A stretch of 64,000 nt of DNA from Kuschelorhynchus macadamiae (taxonomy: Eukaryota > Arthropoda > Insecta > Coleoptera > Curculionidae). This document shows positions 11,476 through 22,699 of the stretch, piece by piece. Numbering within the stretch: the stretch's first letter is position 1; every line of letters starts with the position of its first letter. Position numbers and translations under genes: made by a program. The stretch is from NCBI GenBank assembly GCA_030620095.1, contig JAUTXW010002382.1, forward strand, positions 1 through 64,000, in the 5' to 3' direction. Below the pieces are notes generated by a model, which searched no databases, was not told where the DNA came from, and was given only the letters and a program-made list of their open reading frames with translations.

Positions 11476-12278
11476 GTCGAATGCGGTCTTATCGTGCGGG
11501 TCCCAAGGTCATCAACATTATGAACCAAATCAGAAAACACAGTGAATACCAAAATGTTGTGTGATTCTTTTATCGAGCTATTAAATCTCGATGGGCTTAT
11601 TACAAATATACAGGGAGAAAGAAAATAGTTTTTTTTTATTATATTACGCAATATTATTAAGATAGCCACTTAATATTATTTTATATATTAAATGTCGAGG
11701 GACTAAATAAGAAAATTCGCTACATATGTATCTGATCTTTTAGAATCATACATATGTATCTGGTTAAAATTTTTTGGTTGGCAAAAACAAAAATACACAA
11801 AATAGCAAGTGCCTTAATAAAGTCGGAAGGCGGTTCGAATCAGTGGAACAATCAGGATATGTTCTGTTTATACAGCCACTTAATGAAAGTGAGATTTTTT
11901 ATCAATCACCAAAAATTATTAGCCCCGCTTGACCTAAAAATCTAACCACTTATACAGTGTCATTTATTTAAATGCGGGTCACCCCTGTGCAAAGAAAACT
12001 TGTTTTTTTTGTATTGTGATAACAAAAAATTTTATTTTGCAAAAATATTACACTTTTGTTAAAAACACAAGATAATTAGTTATTACTTCCCTCGGGAGAT
12101 TTTTACAGATCTTTACGTTTAAGGGTCCCTAGATGCAGCAAAACATGTTTTCTCAATTCCGTCTGTCTGTAGGTATGTCTGCCCATCAGTTTGTCTGTTA
12201 GCGGCATAACTAAAAAACTACTTATCCGATTTCTTTAAATTTCAGTCTAAAATTAAGGTCCATGCATGCGTAAAATAC

Positions 12279-12282
<4 letters not shown>

Positions 12283-12338
<56 letters not shown>
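12283..12338. repeat. (TA)28 microsatellite inside the DDE transposon
   Basis: Pure TA dinucleotides. In copy 2 the corresponding tract (48017-48188 plus 52367-52421) is where a 4.2-kb foldback element inserted, so this copy shows the empty site. Confidence 0.97.
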
Positions 12339-12339
<1 letters not shown>

Positions 12340-12579
12340 CCTGTATTTTTCGTTAACCCCGAGTCTCTGGTAAAGCGATTTTACCGATTTTTGTATATCA
12401 AATTTTGTCTTATAATTAATTAAAACATTTACTTATTTTAAACACGCTTTAAAATTGGAACAAGTATTCTATAATTATTTATTTATTGCCTACAAAATTA
12501 CAAATGTACTAAAAAAGTAAGCAAAAAAATGGTGTCAAATCTAATAAAAAGATTTTTAAATTAAAATTCACTGGCTAAT

Positions 12580-12812
12580 ATCCAGGAGCCAGTGGCAAAA
12601 GCTCTGAGAATCGGTATAAGGAATGAACAGAAACTTGTGCACGAAAAAAAAACGCAATTTACTTCCGAAGCAGATTAAGAAATGTGCACGAAAAAGTCCA
12701 AGGCAGAAGACTTAAGTTACAATGCAAAAATGGATATTCATAATGCAATTTAGGATTTATACACGTCAAAGACTAATATTATCCTTCAGAAAATTTTTAA
12801 TATTATAGACTA
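12580..12812 (+). pseudogene. Inverted fragment of the DDE transposase N-terminus
   Basis: The plus strand here encodes KALRIG, a LLPKQIKKCARK-like segment and blocks matching IYDLYTSKTNI, which are the N-terminal region of the same transposase that lies on the minus strand at 13.6-13.95 kb. The fragment therefore duplicates that region in inverted orientation, tail to tail with the transposase C-terminus. The same arrangement is present at 52650-52880. Confidence 0.75.
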
Positions 12813-12840
12813 AAAAGTATCATCATCACTTAAAAAGTCC

Positions 12841-13948
12841 TCATCTTCTGAGTCGTGCTATTTCGACATCTAGAACTCGTTCTCGATTCCACCAATCCCA
12901 TATTAATTTCTTCGTATGTTCCACAGATTTCTTCCAGTACTCCGGCGTAAAATAATTTAATGAATCTTGCCAAACAACTTGCACTTCATCTGTTGTAAGA
13001 CCATCGTTCACGTGTTTTTCGTAATATGATTTTGCCCCAGCCCATATTAATTCTGCTACGTTAAACTGGCAATGGTATGGCGGCGTATCTACGGCATATA
13101 TTGTTGGTTGTTTAATAGATTTTACCATTAAAAGAAGTTCTGGTTTCAGCATATTGGGTAAAAGATTTCGTTTTTGTTTTATTAGCCAGTCATAAATATC
13201 ACTTTTCTTCCAGGATGAAGTAGATTGTTTATTTAAGATTCTTGAATGATAAGATGCGTTGTCCAGAATGATTAAAGATGGAGCATCTAAATTTAAAATC
13301 AGTTGTTCTTTTAACCACTTTTCAAACAGTTCACAGTTCAGATTGTCATGGCAGTCCATACCTTTGGATGTTGAAGAAAACAATGAACTTGCACCTGGGA
13401 GAAATCCTGTTGAAGAACCTGCATGCAAAATGATGAACCGTTTTCCCGTCCCATATCCCTTTTTCCTCTTGACACTTTTCACAGACTCGTCCTGCCGAGA
13501 TTTCGAACTACTTCCATTAGAAAATATCCAAGTCTCGTCTAAAAATACCACTTTTCGAAATTTTGAATTAACATTTTCCGTGTATTTCTTTAAAAACTAG
13601 ATACGCTGACTTGCTATATGTGACAAATATTTTTATAAATTTTGATAACGATTTTAGTCCAATTTCCAATATGCCTCGATTTTTTAAAGCTTCTTTTAAA
13701 ACATGAAGGGTTATGTTAGTTTTTGATGTGTATAAATCGTAAATTGCATTACGAACATCCATTTTTACCTTGTCACTTAAGTCTTCTGTCTTTGGCTTTT
13801 TTCGTGTACATTTCTTAATATTCTTCGGTAGTAAATTATGTTTTTCATGCACAATTTTCTGCACAGTCTTTATACCGATTCCCAGAGCTTTTGCTTTTTT
13901 TCTCGCTGGTGGATGCAAAAAAACCGAAAATTGTTTTCTATTACTTAT
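12841..13948 (-). pseudogene. DDE_3-type transposase, copy 1
   Basis: A Tc1/IS630-superfamily transposase that would excise and reinsert this element. The N-terminal half (13948-13568) has a helix-turn-helix-like block, KALGIGIKTVQKIVHEKHN, and a basic linker. The catalytic half (13551-12841, open) shows FLDETWIF (first Asp), ILDNASYHS (second Asp, about 13240-13268) and PPYHCQFNVAELIWA (Glu, about 13040-13085). The distance from second Asp to Glu is far longer than the 34 residues of Tc1, owing to an inserted segment rich in Lys and Leu. Compared with copy 2, this copy lacks about 12 residues before PPYHC, has ATA in place of the ATG start, lacks the YYENENLLANIQE segment, and is frameshifted between its halves, so it is inactive. 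Family assignment is by motif. Confidence 0.8.
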
Positions 13949-14189
13949 TTTGTCACTGACTTGTCAATCTGACTTTGAAGTGACATCGCTCAAAATTTTT
14001 TGCAACTGCTGGTATTTATATGTTTATCCTCTTTTTTCATATGAAAATATCATAGGTCTATCTAATTCATCTTTCGGATTTTATGCGGAGGATATGATTA
14101 CGCTTAATAAAAGAAAAACAAACTTACAAAGTTTGTCATTGATAAATCGTATGACCCGCACAATAACACTGCTTTTGACTAAAAATAAA

Positions 14190-15266
14190 ATGGCGACCTA
14201 ATAAATTATGTAAAAAATTCAGTCTGAGACTTCTTGTCAGATTAATTTTAAATATTGGGTATCCATTAGTGTGATAAAGAGATAAACTGGTGAGGAATTC
14301 AAGACGAAGAAACAAAATCAGCGGCCAAATAAAATGTCTAAATAATCAAGGTAAAAAATCTTCTTTATCAAATGACTTAATACCTTGCAGCAAAATTGAA
14401 TTTGATACAGGGATTAACTGATATGAATTGAAAATGACGATACAAAATGGCGGGGATAAAAAACTAGTGTAAAAAAAATTCAATTTTTTTGTCAAAATGT
14501 TTGACAGTATACTAAATGACTATAAGCGGATTTAAATTATGTTACATTTTACTATTCCTAAGAAAAGGAAAGATTCATAAGGAAGGAACTTTCGGGTAAG
14601 GGAAATTTACCGATATTTTTACAAATAATTTAAATTGCTCACTTATCATAAACCAGTATCTTAAACATAAGATTATCATTTTTTTCACGTTGCGTCCATA
14701 TCTAAGATTTGCAAAGCGATTCTACGATTGAAATATCGTATTTAAAAATATTTGCTTTTTATATAATAAGTTATGATATGAACGAGAGATAAAGAGAAAC
14801 GGAAATTAATCTAGATCCTTCAAACAGAATAAAGTGTTTTTAAATTTGTAATTGAAATTTTAATACAATTCGGAAATTAAAAGATCAATCAGGATTTATT
14901 ATTAAATTTTTATACGTTAAATATTTGTACCAATTAAAATTCATTTATAGTTAGACTTAAAATTAAAATGTATCTGAAATGGAAACAGAAATTGCGAACG
15001 AGTTTAATTATAATTGTTTACGTTTCACAGCCGCGGTGTCTCTTTAATTACAAGGAGTGGAACAATTAGGTATTTAATCTTATATATTCCTCCCAGAAAA
15101 ATTGCGTAGTCAGAAAATCTTTCAAATTTTTTGAATTCCTTTATAGCAAAACCAAATTTTTATAGAAAAACTCTTCGCACTCCTTAAAAAATCGGTTTCA
15201 TTTACCCGGAACTTCCCTCATGATGATTATTCCCTTTTGTTAGGAATAGTGAAGTGTTTAATTCAG
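14190..15266. other. Modular repeat, then unassigned sequence
   Basis: 14190-14600 continues the modular dispersed repeat (CAAAATGGCG phrases, GTATGAATTGAAAATGACG-like units) directly against the transposon's right end. From 14600 to 15266 I see nothing recognisable. Confidence 0.45.
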
Positions 15267-15608
15267 TACAGGGTGTCCCATTTTGGGTCCTTTCGCGGCG
15301 TACCTGCGTTATTTTTGTACATGGAAAGTTGAGGTTTTCGCGACAGTGTGCTACTTTTTCGTAAAACTAAAGATGCCGTTAACAAAATTTTCATAGCCCT
15401 TTTAGTTTTTAAGATACAGGGCTAAATTGAAAATGTTGCATTTTCAGGCACCCCTCGTATCTCAACCATCAGATAACTTATCAAAAATGTGAAAACTGTT
15501 TCTTATATAACTTTTCCCGTAGAACTCAATTCCGCGGAAATTAATATACAGGATCAGGTCAAAAATTTATCGGACCCTACTTTATTTTTTGAATGGAACA
15601 CCGTGTAT
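15267..15608 (+). mobile_element. Mariner-type MITE
   Basis: The left end TACAGGGTGTCCCATTTTGG is mirrored by the right end (complement TACACGGTGTTCCATTC) with TA at each tip. It contains no transposase. Its first 210 bp match, inverted, the copy at 2790-3075. Confidence 0.65.
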
Positions 15609-16010
15609 ATTTATAAACTATAAAATTTGTCTTTTTTTACCTTTTCTAAAATATATAACATTATGCACTTTTTCTCAGAAACACACAAATAAATGACATT
15701 TTTTATTGGAAAATCAATTTTATCCAATTTTTCTACTTCGGATAAAAAATGTAAATCCATGTCTTGAAGAAAAATAGTAATTTTTTGATATATTTAATCG
15801 TTTTTATCCCAGGACTTTACGCAGGGCCAAGAAAAGGCAAACAGACTTGGTGCACGCTACAATTCAATTTTTTTTTTAATTCACATCTAACCCTTATCGA
15901 GCTGATTTTCACATAAGTCCCTTGAAAAAATAAAGAAGTTTCTTTTGGTATTTACTTGATTGGTCTAAGATCAATCCTTCATATGCTACAGAGCCAAACG
16001 CAAAACATTA
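15609..16010. other. No gene recognised
   Basis: AT-rich sequence between the MITE and the start of the hAT unit; no coding frame or repeat end is evident. Confidence 0.4.
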
Positions 16011-16510
16011 TAATCATCAACCCGTGCCCCTCGGGTCGCATGCTAATTTTTTGCGTCTCCCAGAGGCTAAAAAAAATATTGTATGGCGCTGCGCCCGCGA
16101 ATGACACTCCGAGGATGCTAGCGCCACCTAATTAGAGGATATTTACTCTGTGAACTCGCGATTACGAGTACCCACAAGGCCACTAGATGGCGATGCTTGT
16201 CTATAGAACATTTCTATTGATTCTAGAATTTATCACTATTAGAGGGACCTACTAGTCCAGTCTCGAAAATTCGAGAATTGATGCGCTCGGCCTACATAAA
16301 GCCGGCATCACACGGCAGCAGCTAGTTCTAATTCTAAGAGCGAACAAAGAGATACAAGTGAAAGAGTACCAGCTGGCAGTGAAGTTGCTGCCTGTGCGAT
16401 AAGGAATTACGGCAGATACTGTATTGTGGCATGCAGTCGCGCAAGTTTAGTTTTGTCTTGGCCATTTTTATCGGAGAATTAAACTCGTTTCTTCTACCTT
16501 GACATTAAAA
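16011..16510 (+). promoter_or_regulatory. Presumed 5' end and leader of the hAT element
   Basis: The segment CAACCCGTGCCCCTCGGGTC at 16018 resembles the subterminal GC-rich start of vertebrate-style hAT elements of the GTF2IRD2/ZBED group. The 490 bp to the transposase ATG are clearly more GC-rich than the surroundings. A matching right end was not found, so the boundary is inferred. Confidence 0.35.
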
Positions 16511-18003
16511 ATGGCTTCTACTTCGGGTAAAAAACGAAAAATTAGAGAAGAGAAGCCCGTATTTCAAGAAAAGTGGACCGAATTGTACTTGTTCGTTAGT
16601 GTTAATCAAAAACCCGCCTGTTTGGTTTGTCAAGAATTCCTTTCAGCCTTAAAAGAATACAGCTTAAAAAGATATCACGATACAAATCATGCCACAAAGT
16701 TTCAAAGACATTCAAAAGACAATTAGGGCAAGATAAAGTGAGAGCTCTAAAAAGTAAGATTCAACGACAGCAAGATAGTTTTCAAAAGCAGAACATTGAA
16801 AATGAAGCAAGCGTGAAGGTTAGCTACATTATATTCGAAAAAATAGCTTTGAAATCAAAACCTTTTACAGATGGTGAATTTATCAAGGAATGTACGGAGG
16901 CCGCCCCTGAAGTATTGTGCCCGTCTCAAAAACAACTTTCTTCTAAAGTTAGTTTGTCCGGTGTTACAGTCGCCAAAAGAATCGAACAGTTAGCGGCAGA
17001 CATTGAAAATTCACCAAAAGAACGTGCATCAAAGTTCGTATACTATTCTGTTGCGCTACACAAAAGCGCAGATTTAACCGATACCCCTCCCTTAGCTATA
17101 TTTTTTCCGGGCATTGATAATTTGCTTTTTTTCCGATTAAAAGAACTAGGATGTGATATTTATTATAAGTGTTTCATGACAGTACTGAGACGATATAATT
17201 TAGAATTTACAAACCTTCCTGAAGTTGTAACAGACGGTGCACCATCCATGCTAGGAAAAAATGAAGGGCTCGTGGGTTTGATGAAGAAACAGCAGAAAGA
17301 TCTTGCTTTGATGCATTACCATTGTATAGTTTATCAACAAAATCTTTATGCAAAATCCACAAATATCGATAAGCTGATGAAAATGGTCACAAAAACTGTG
17401 AACTTCATTAAGTCACCCGGCCTCAACCACAGAGAATTTCAAATTTTTTTACACGAAATTAATGCTAGGTATGCTGATGTGACATATTTTTCCGATGTTC
17501 GTTGGCTGAGCAGAGAAAATGCTAAAACGTGTTTTTGAACTCTTGAAGTAAATCGCCTGGTTCATCGAAACCAAAGGATAACCAGTTTCCTCACTTTAGT
17601 GACCCCGACTGGCTGCGCGACTTTGGATTTCTCACGGACATCACGCTGCATCTCAATAACTTGAAAACCAAGCTACAAGGAAAATAAAATCTCATCAACA
17701 ACCTACTTGACACCGTGAGGGCATTTAAGTTTAAACTGGATTTCTGGAAAAAAGAGTTTACGCACTTTCCTAAACTGAAGAGTTGCGAATGTACAGATGT
17801 AGATAAATATGTCGCAGTACTAGATTTACTCAAAAAAGAGTTCCAATCAAGGTTTTCTGACTGATATAATTAAAATTACATCATTCTTTTTGCCCGACTA
17901 TTCAGTGGATCCGTTGAAGACATGCCAGAAAATTGTCATATGGAGCTTATCGATTTGCAGTGTAATTCGGAACTGAAAGACAAGTTCGAGATAAGTCTTC
18001 GTG
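16511..18003 (+). pseudogene. hAT transposase of the GTF2IRD2/ZBED5-like type, broken
   Basis: The protein starts MASTSGKKRKIREEKPVFQE at 16511, followed by a BED-like finger with the order CLVC...RYHDTNH (about 16615-16695). The frame shifts near 16725 and continues open to 17538 with hAT-typical segments: TDGAPSMLGKNEGLVGLMKK (about 17231-17290), a HYHCIVYQQNLYAKS segment and FSDVRWLSRENA (about 17488-17524). After another shift, blocks such as DWLRDFGFLTDITLHLNNL and FKLDFWKKEF (about 17605-17760) and LIDLQCNSELKDKFE (about 17945-17990) follow. The C-terminal dimerisation region is missing after 18003. This group has been domesticated in vertebrates, but the frameshifts here indicate an ordinary dead transposon. 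Confidence 0.8.
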
Positions 18004-18009
18004 ATATTT

Positions 18010-19006
18010 ATTTAAAATGAAAATTTTAAATAATGATTGTTATGAAATTGATGTCTCTGTTTCTCGAAAAAGTAGTGAAATATGGGAAAATTAAAAAGAT
18101 GGAAAGAGTTTTTTTTTACATTTTCTTCACTTCGACCGCTTTCTCGACCTGCACTTTGAATCATCTGTGTTAAGAAAAGAATGCCCATATCGGACGTCAC
18201 TGTCACCTTATTATCACCACTAAAATCGGGTTTTTATCAAAAGAAGTGCCCATTTATCCACTATGATCGACTCCATAGTACCCTTACTGAGCTGGAATCC
18301 TTCGAAGTTTGAAAAACACAAATTTCAGAGAAATTTCCGGTCCAAAAAAAGAAATGCGCGGGCAGTAACAATAGCCACGTGCGAATATTGTAATAATATC
18401 AACCAATATTGCTAGATTTCGGATTTTTAGGAATCATTGATGGCATGTGTTTTAATTAGTCACGTTAACAAAACCCCCGTTTAAAAAATTAAATTACAGG
18501 GAAAGGAACTATATATTTGTTTAATTCCAAGTAGCCTAATAGATGTAAGGTCTTTTTATTCCAAATAAAGTTTCATTATGAAAAAATTAATGCAAACACC
18601 CTATACTAAACTCTCGTCTATAGACTCAATTTCTGTGTGCGCCACTGTGTCCGTCATATAGCCTTGCACTAAGCATCGTTAAATTTGGCGATGTTCGAGT
18701 TATTCAAATGATGTCAGGGTTTAAAGATTTACACCCAGTCCGTCACACCGAAACATCATTTCATCGCTATGTCATAATACAGAATTATTCGAATCGCCAG
18801 CACGTTAGTTGTCATACCTCAGGATGCCTTCTTAGTCAGTTAATATCAATCATAAGCATTAAATTTAATTGATTATTGGTACATGAAATCATGCAATAGG
18901 TATCCGGCTTTAGCATTTCATCAGAGTTGGCATTAATATGCTGTCTTATGTTGCAAATGCATTGATATAGTGTAACCTCCCAGCGAATCGAAACTATACT
19001 TAGTTA
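18010..19006. other. No gene recognised
   Basis: Sequence between the hAT remnant and the next MLE. No coding frame, TIR or RNA gene could be supported. Confidence 0.4.
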
Positions 19007-19594
19007 ACATAGTGTCCCAAATTCGCTTCTCTATATATGGATCTCGGCTCCTATTATACCTACAGCAAAGGTTAAATGGGGAAAGTTTTAGAGGAAACTT
19101 ATTGCATTCGATATCTGGCTTCAGATTTACGATCGATTAATAAGTTTGAGAAATATCGGCGAAAAACCGAAAATGGCGGATTTCGTTTTTCGCCAGTATA
19201 TCCAGAACGGTAAATTTGACAGCTGTCAAATGTGACATTATTCAGACACATTTTTAAAACAAATAAGATGGCGTATACGACACGTCTTTATTGTTTTTTG
19301 TTAACCCGCAACCCGCCTCAACTTTCATTCATATTGGGTTTTTCGATTTTTGGAAAGAGCCTAAAATTTCCAGCCTAGTGATATCTCACAAGTATATTAA
19401 AGATTTAGAAAATGGCACACTTCGTAAATTAGGTTTCAATGTTTTTAAAGGAGGCCATGATTTATTTGTCACAAGATTACATTAATAAGTAAGTAATGAA
19501 TTGAACGCATTGCATTTTCAATACAACATGAACGTAAATAACGACTTAAAAATCTAAATGAGCTTTATCTACTTTGTAAGTGGGTAACATTAAT

Positions 19595-21371
19595 TTACAA
19601 ATCTGCAAAATGACGTCCATTTGCATCGAGACATTTTTGAAAATTGGTGACTGTTTTTCGTACAACCCTGGTAAGTGTATTTCGGTTAATATTTCTAAAT
19701 GTATCCAGAAGTCTCTGTCTCAGGATTTCTATGGTCACAGGGGGATCAAATTATATATTCAAATAGATTTCATTCTTCGTGTGACCGCAGAGGTAGAAAT
19801 CCAAGGGCGACAGGTCAGGGGATCTAGGAGGCCAATATATTGGACCATTTAAAGAAATTATTCTTTCGTCAAACTGCTCTCTGACTTGAATGGTATTGTG
19901 AGCCGAACATCCGTCTTGTTGAAACCAAGTTCTTCTTAATTGATCTTCCATTAGAACAGCTCGTAAGGCTGGTACAACCTGGTTTCGCAAAAGTTCTAGG
20001 TACCTCTGACTGTTTCGGTTGTAGTCAAACAAAAATGGTATAATAAGTCGATTTCCTAAAATGATTAATAATTTATAAATAGGTGCCCAACAGTCAAGGG
20101 CGGCAGGGTCGGCCGGGTGCTACTAGAAACTATAAATAATAAAGGGAAAATTATCTTATAAATCTTATAAAAAGTAGATATTTTCTTTCCAAAAGTAATT
20201 ATCGAAACATCCCATAATGAATGAGCTTATATACAGTTGAAACCTATTCAGCTTTATTATGAAAAAGAAAAACTTATTTGGTTAGCGGGAAGTAATAGCC
20301 GTAATAAATTGTTTTGATTTAAAGAAGTACACCGTGCCTTAGTAAAACATAAAATATCAAAAGAACGCGCTCCAAAATTTAAAGCAGATAATAGCTGAAC
20401 GCCTTTCTATAAATCATAATGAAAATCAAAAAATAATTCGACATTTGATTAATATGATATTTTTTCATAACGCAAGAACTAGGCTTCCCGGATAATAATA
20501 AATCATTAAATTCAGACAATCAAAATAATTTTAGAGAATTAGCTAACTCTGCAGAAAATTCAGATAAAGTGTTAATACATTTATAGAAACCAATTATATT
20601 TTTATAGGTTCTTCGAAACTACAATAAAAAATGATTGAATAACAATGTAATACAATATCAAAAAAGTAAGTTGACTGACTAGAGTAGAACGTTTTACTTT
20701 TTTTTATTAGATTAAACTTTTTTAGTATCATTAAAGAACTAAACGAAAAAAAAAAGATTATTATTTGACCATCATTTGGTGCCCATTTAACTTACCAATG
20801 ATCCCACACCAAACGTTACTTTCAAATCTGATCTGTAGACGTCTCTCTCCTACTTCGTGAGGATTTTGTACAGCCCAATGATGATGGTTGTGCCTATTAA
20901 AGACTCCACAATTCGTGAATCTGCTGTCATTGGACTCTCATTACATCTCCTAGTATACCACTCACAGAACTGTAGTCGTCTTGGAAAATCAGTTTCCTTA
21001 AGTCCTTGTACTATTATGGGTTTGTATGGATGGTTCTTATTCTTTTTTAAAACTCTCTGTACTGTTGATTTTAGCACATTAGTTTCCTGTTCTACAGTTC
21101 TTACCGATGCACTAGGGTTTTCATTGATAGCTTGTAAAATTTTTCTGTCTCGATTTTCATTGTTATTATTGTATCCGCTTCTAAGTTGTTCGAAGGCACC
21201 ATGGTTAATTAAATTAACTACGATTTTCCTGAATTGGGTTTTATGAGGCTGCCGTCGTTCGGGGTACATCTCCAAATACCTTGCTGAGATACCGTCGGCG
21301 TCTTTGTATGATTGAAAGTACAGAGCTAACATGTCAACCTTTTCTTCACTTGAATACGGAATGCCGGCCAT
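19595..21371 (-). pseudogene. Mariner-like transposase (DD37D spacing), interrupted
   Basis: The N-terminal part is open from 21371 to about 20920: MAGIPYSSEEKVDMLALYFQ, then a DRKILQAINENPSASVRTVE linker and the LKSTVQRVLKKN recognition helix. After a one-base frameshift come RFTNCGVFNRHN, WAVQNPHE and VWCGIIGK (about 20920-20800), carrying the first catalytic Asp region. The sequence then breaks for about 760 bp. It resumes at 20023 with SQRYLELLRNQV, QQDGCSAHNT (second Asp) and PPRSPDLSPLDFYL (third Asp), with 37 residues between the last two Asp, and after one more frameshift ends NGRHFADL at TAA 19595-19597. All three catalytic regions survive but the gene is broken. Confidence 0.85.
20040..20800. 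other. Unidentified insertion inside the MLE transposase
   Basis: AT-rich segment between transposase codons for VWCGIIGK and SQRYLELL. It shows only broken frames, none of which I recognise, and no clear inverted repeats or target duplication. It may be a decayed insertion that also removed a few transposase codons. Confidence 0.55.
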
Positions 21372-22010
21372 TTTCTATAGGTTTTGACAATTTATGTGTC
21401 AGATTTATGATTTTATTGGGATAAAAGCGTACCTACTACTTATTAAAACACAGCTTTGTTACTTTCAACTATTTAACTTAACGTCAAAGTCAAAATCCAA
21501 TTTTGTTACAGATAAATCATGGCCTCCTTAGAAAAGCATTGAGAGCTAACATTACTTTAAATCATGGCCTCCTTAGAAAAAACTGAAACCTAACTTTACG
21601 AAGTGTAATATTTCGATGATACTAAAATCTTTATTGCACTTGTGAGATATCACTAGACTGGAAATTTTAGAGTGTTTCCAAAAATCGAAAAATCCAATAT
21701 GGCGGCCATAAGAAAAATGAAATTTGAGGCGGGTTGTGGGTTAACCAAAAACAATGAAGACGTGTCGTATACGCCATCTTATTTGACTTAAAAATGTGTC
21801 GGCATAATGTCACATTTTATGGCCAAAAACGAAATACGCCATTTTCGGTTTTTCCTCGATATTTCCAAAAACAATTGATCGATCGTAAATCTGAAGCCGG
21901 ATATCGAATGCAATAAGTTTCCCTCAAAAACTTTCCCCATTTAACCTTTGCTGTAGGTATAATAGGAGGCGAGATCCCTGTACAGAGAAGCGAATCTGGG
22001 ACACACTGTA

Positions 22011-22013
<3 letters not shown>

Positions 22014-22074
<61 letters not shown>

Positions 22075-22080
22075 TATATA
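22014..22080. repeat. (TA)n microsatellite
   Basis: TA dinucleotides with one CA interruption, starting four bases beyond the TA that follows the MLE's right tip. Confidence 0.97.
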
Positions 22081-22419
22081 GTTTTGAGTTAGTTTTTCTT
22101 GAACATCCGTGTATATATAGTTACTAGATTTTTCTTGAGTTATAAGTTCATAGCATTAAAACAATTCTCAAAAATTATTAGTCATCTATTCATTTTAAAT
22201 TTGACGTTTAGGCAAGTGGCTCCGTGCCTTTCTCAAAAATACTTTCTAAAATAATTTAAATTAGAGAACCTACACACTTTAGTAAAACAAGACAGACTTA
22301 CTATGAAACCTATATTAGTAATTAAATTATCCAAAGTTGTTTAAAATCACAAAAGACACGACGCTGATCGCGTTATTTGGACAAACATTTTTAACAATAC
22401 ACACGTGAAGGACGACGAA

Positions 22420-22683
22420 CAGTTATTGACTGAAGAGCAGATACGTATGATAGGTAGGATGTTATGGTTTTTTGTTTTTTGACGTTTTTTAAGTTTTTAC
22501 AGGGCGGTTCGAAAAGAAATTTTATTTTGTCTAAGATTATTATATTAATTAATAACTAAATAATAATCTTAGACAAAATAAAATTACTTTCCGAACCGCC
22601 CTGTAAAAACTTAAAAAACGTCAAAAAACAAAAAACCATAACATCCTACCTATCATACGTATCTGCTCTTCAGTCAATAACTG
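22420..22683. repeat. Near-perfect 264-bp palindrome
   Basis: The arms CAGTTATTGACTGAAGAGCA...(22420-22548) and its complement (22560-22683) match almost base for base, with two mismatches that I can see, around a loop of about 12-15 bp (TTAATTAATAACTAA). The inner part, 22499-22603, has TACAGGGCGGTTCG at both tips like a MITE, but the symmetry extends about 80 bp beyond each tip. Confidence 0.9.
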
Positions 22684-22699
22684 TTTTTTATTTATTGCA

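Larger units (their letters stand above)
11476..14179 (-). mobile_element. TA-flanked DDE transposon, copy 1 (uninterrupted)
   Basis: The left end (from 11476, GTCGAATGCGGTCTTATCG) is the inverted counterpart of the right end (to 14179; complement GTCAAAAGCAGTGTTATTG), both running into GTGCGGGTC. A TA follows the right end (14180-14181); the left flank reads AA, probably a mutated TA. The second copy, 47233-54371, has the same ends with TA on both sides. Inside, left to right: about 600 bp of unknown sequence, a piece of the modular dispersed repeat (about 12085-12260), a (TA)n tract, a plus-strand fragment of the transposase N-terminus, and the transposase on the minus strand. Ends, target and DDE type place it in the IS630-Tc1-mariner superfamily. 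Confidence 0.85.
19007..22008 (-). mobile_element. Mariner-like element with arms of about 480 bp
   Basis: The left arm (19007-19490) and right arm (about 21530-22008) are inverted copies: GTGTCCCAAATTCGCTTCTC at the left tip against the complement GTGTGTCCCAGATTCGCTTC at the right. Both arms then share CCTACAGCAAAGGTTAAATG, GATAT(C)TGGCTTCAGATTTACG, GGCGTATACGACACGTCTT and CATGGCCTCCTT-type blocks. TA follows the right tip at 22009. The transposase is on the minus strand and an unrelated segment of about 760 bp interrupts it. Confidence 0.85.

Noticed and set aside
11436..11669. 77-codon minus-strand frame conserved in the second transposon copy (47175-47426)
   Set aside because: The two copies are nearly identical at DNA level throughout this region, so conservation says nothing about coding. 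The frames start outside or at the TIR and no domain is recognisable.
16511..18003. A domesticated hAT-derived host gene (GTF2IRD2/ZBED5-like)
   Set aside because: Frameshifts and stops break the frame at several points and the C-terminal dimerisation region is missing, so domestication is not supported.
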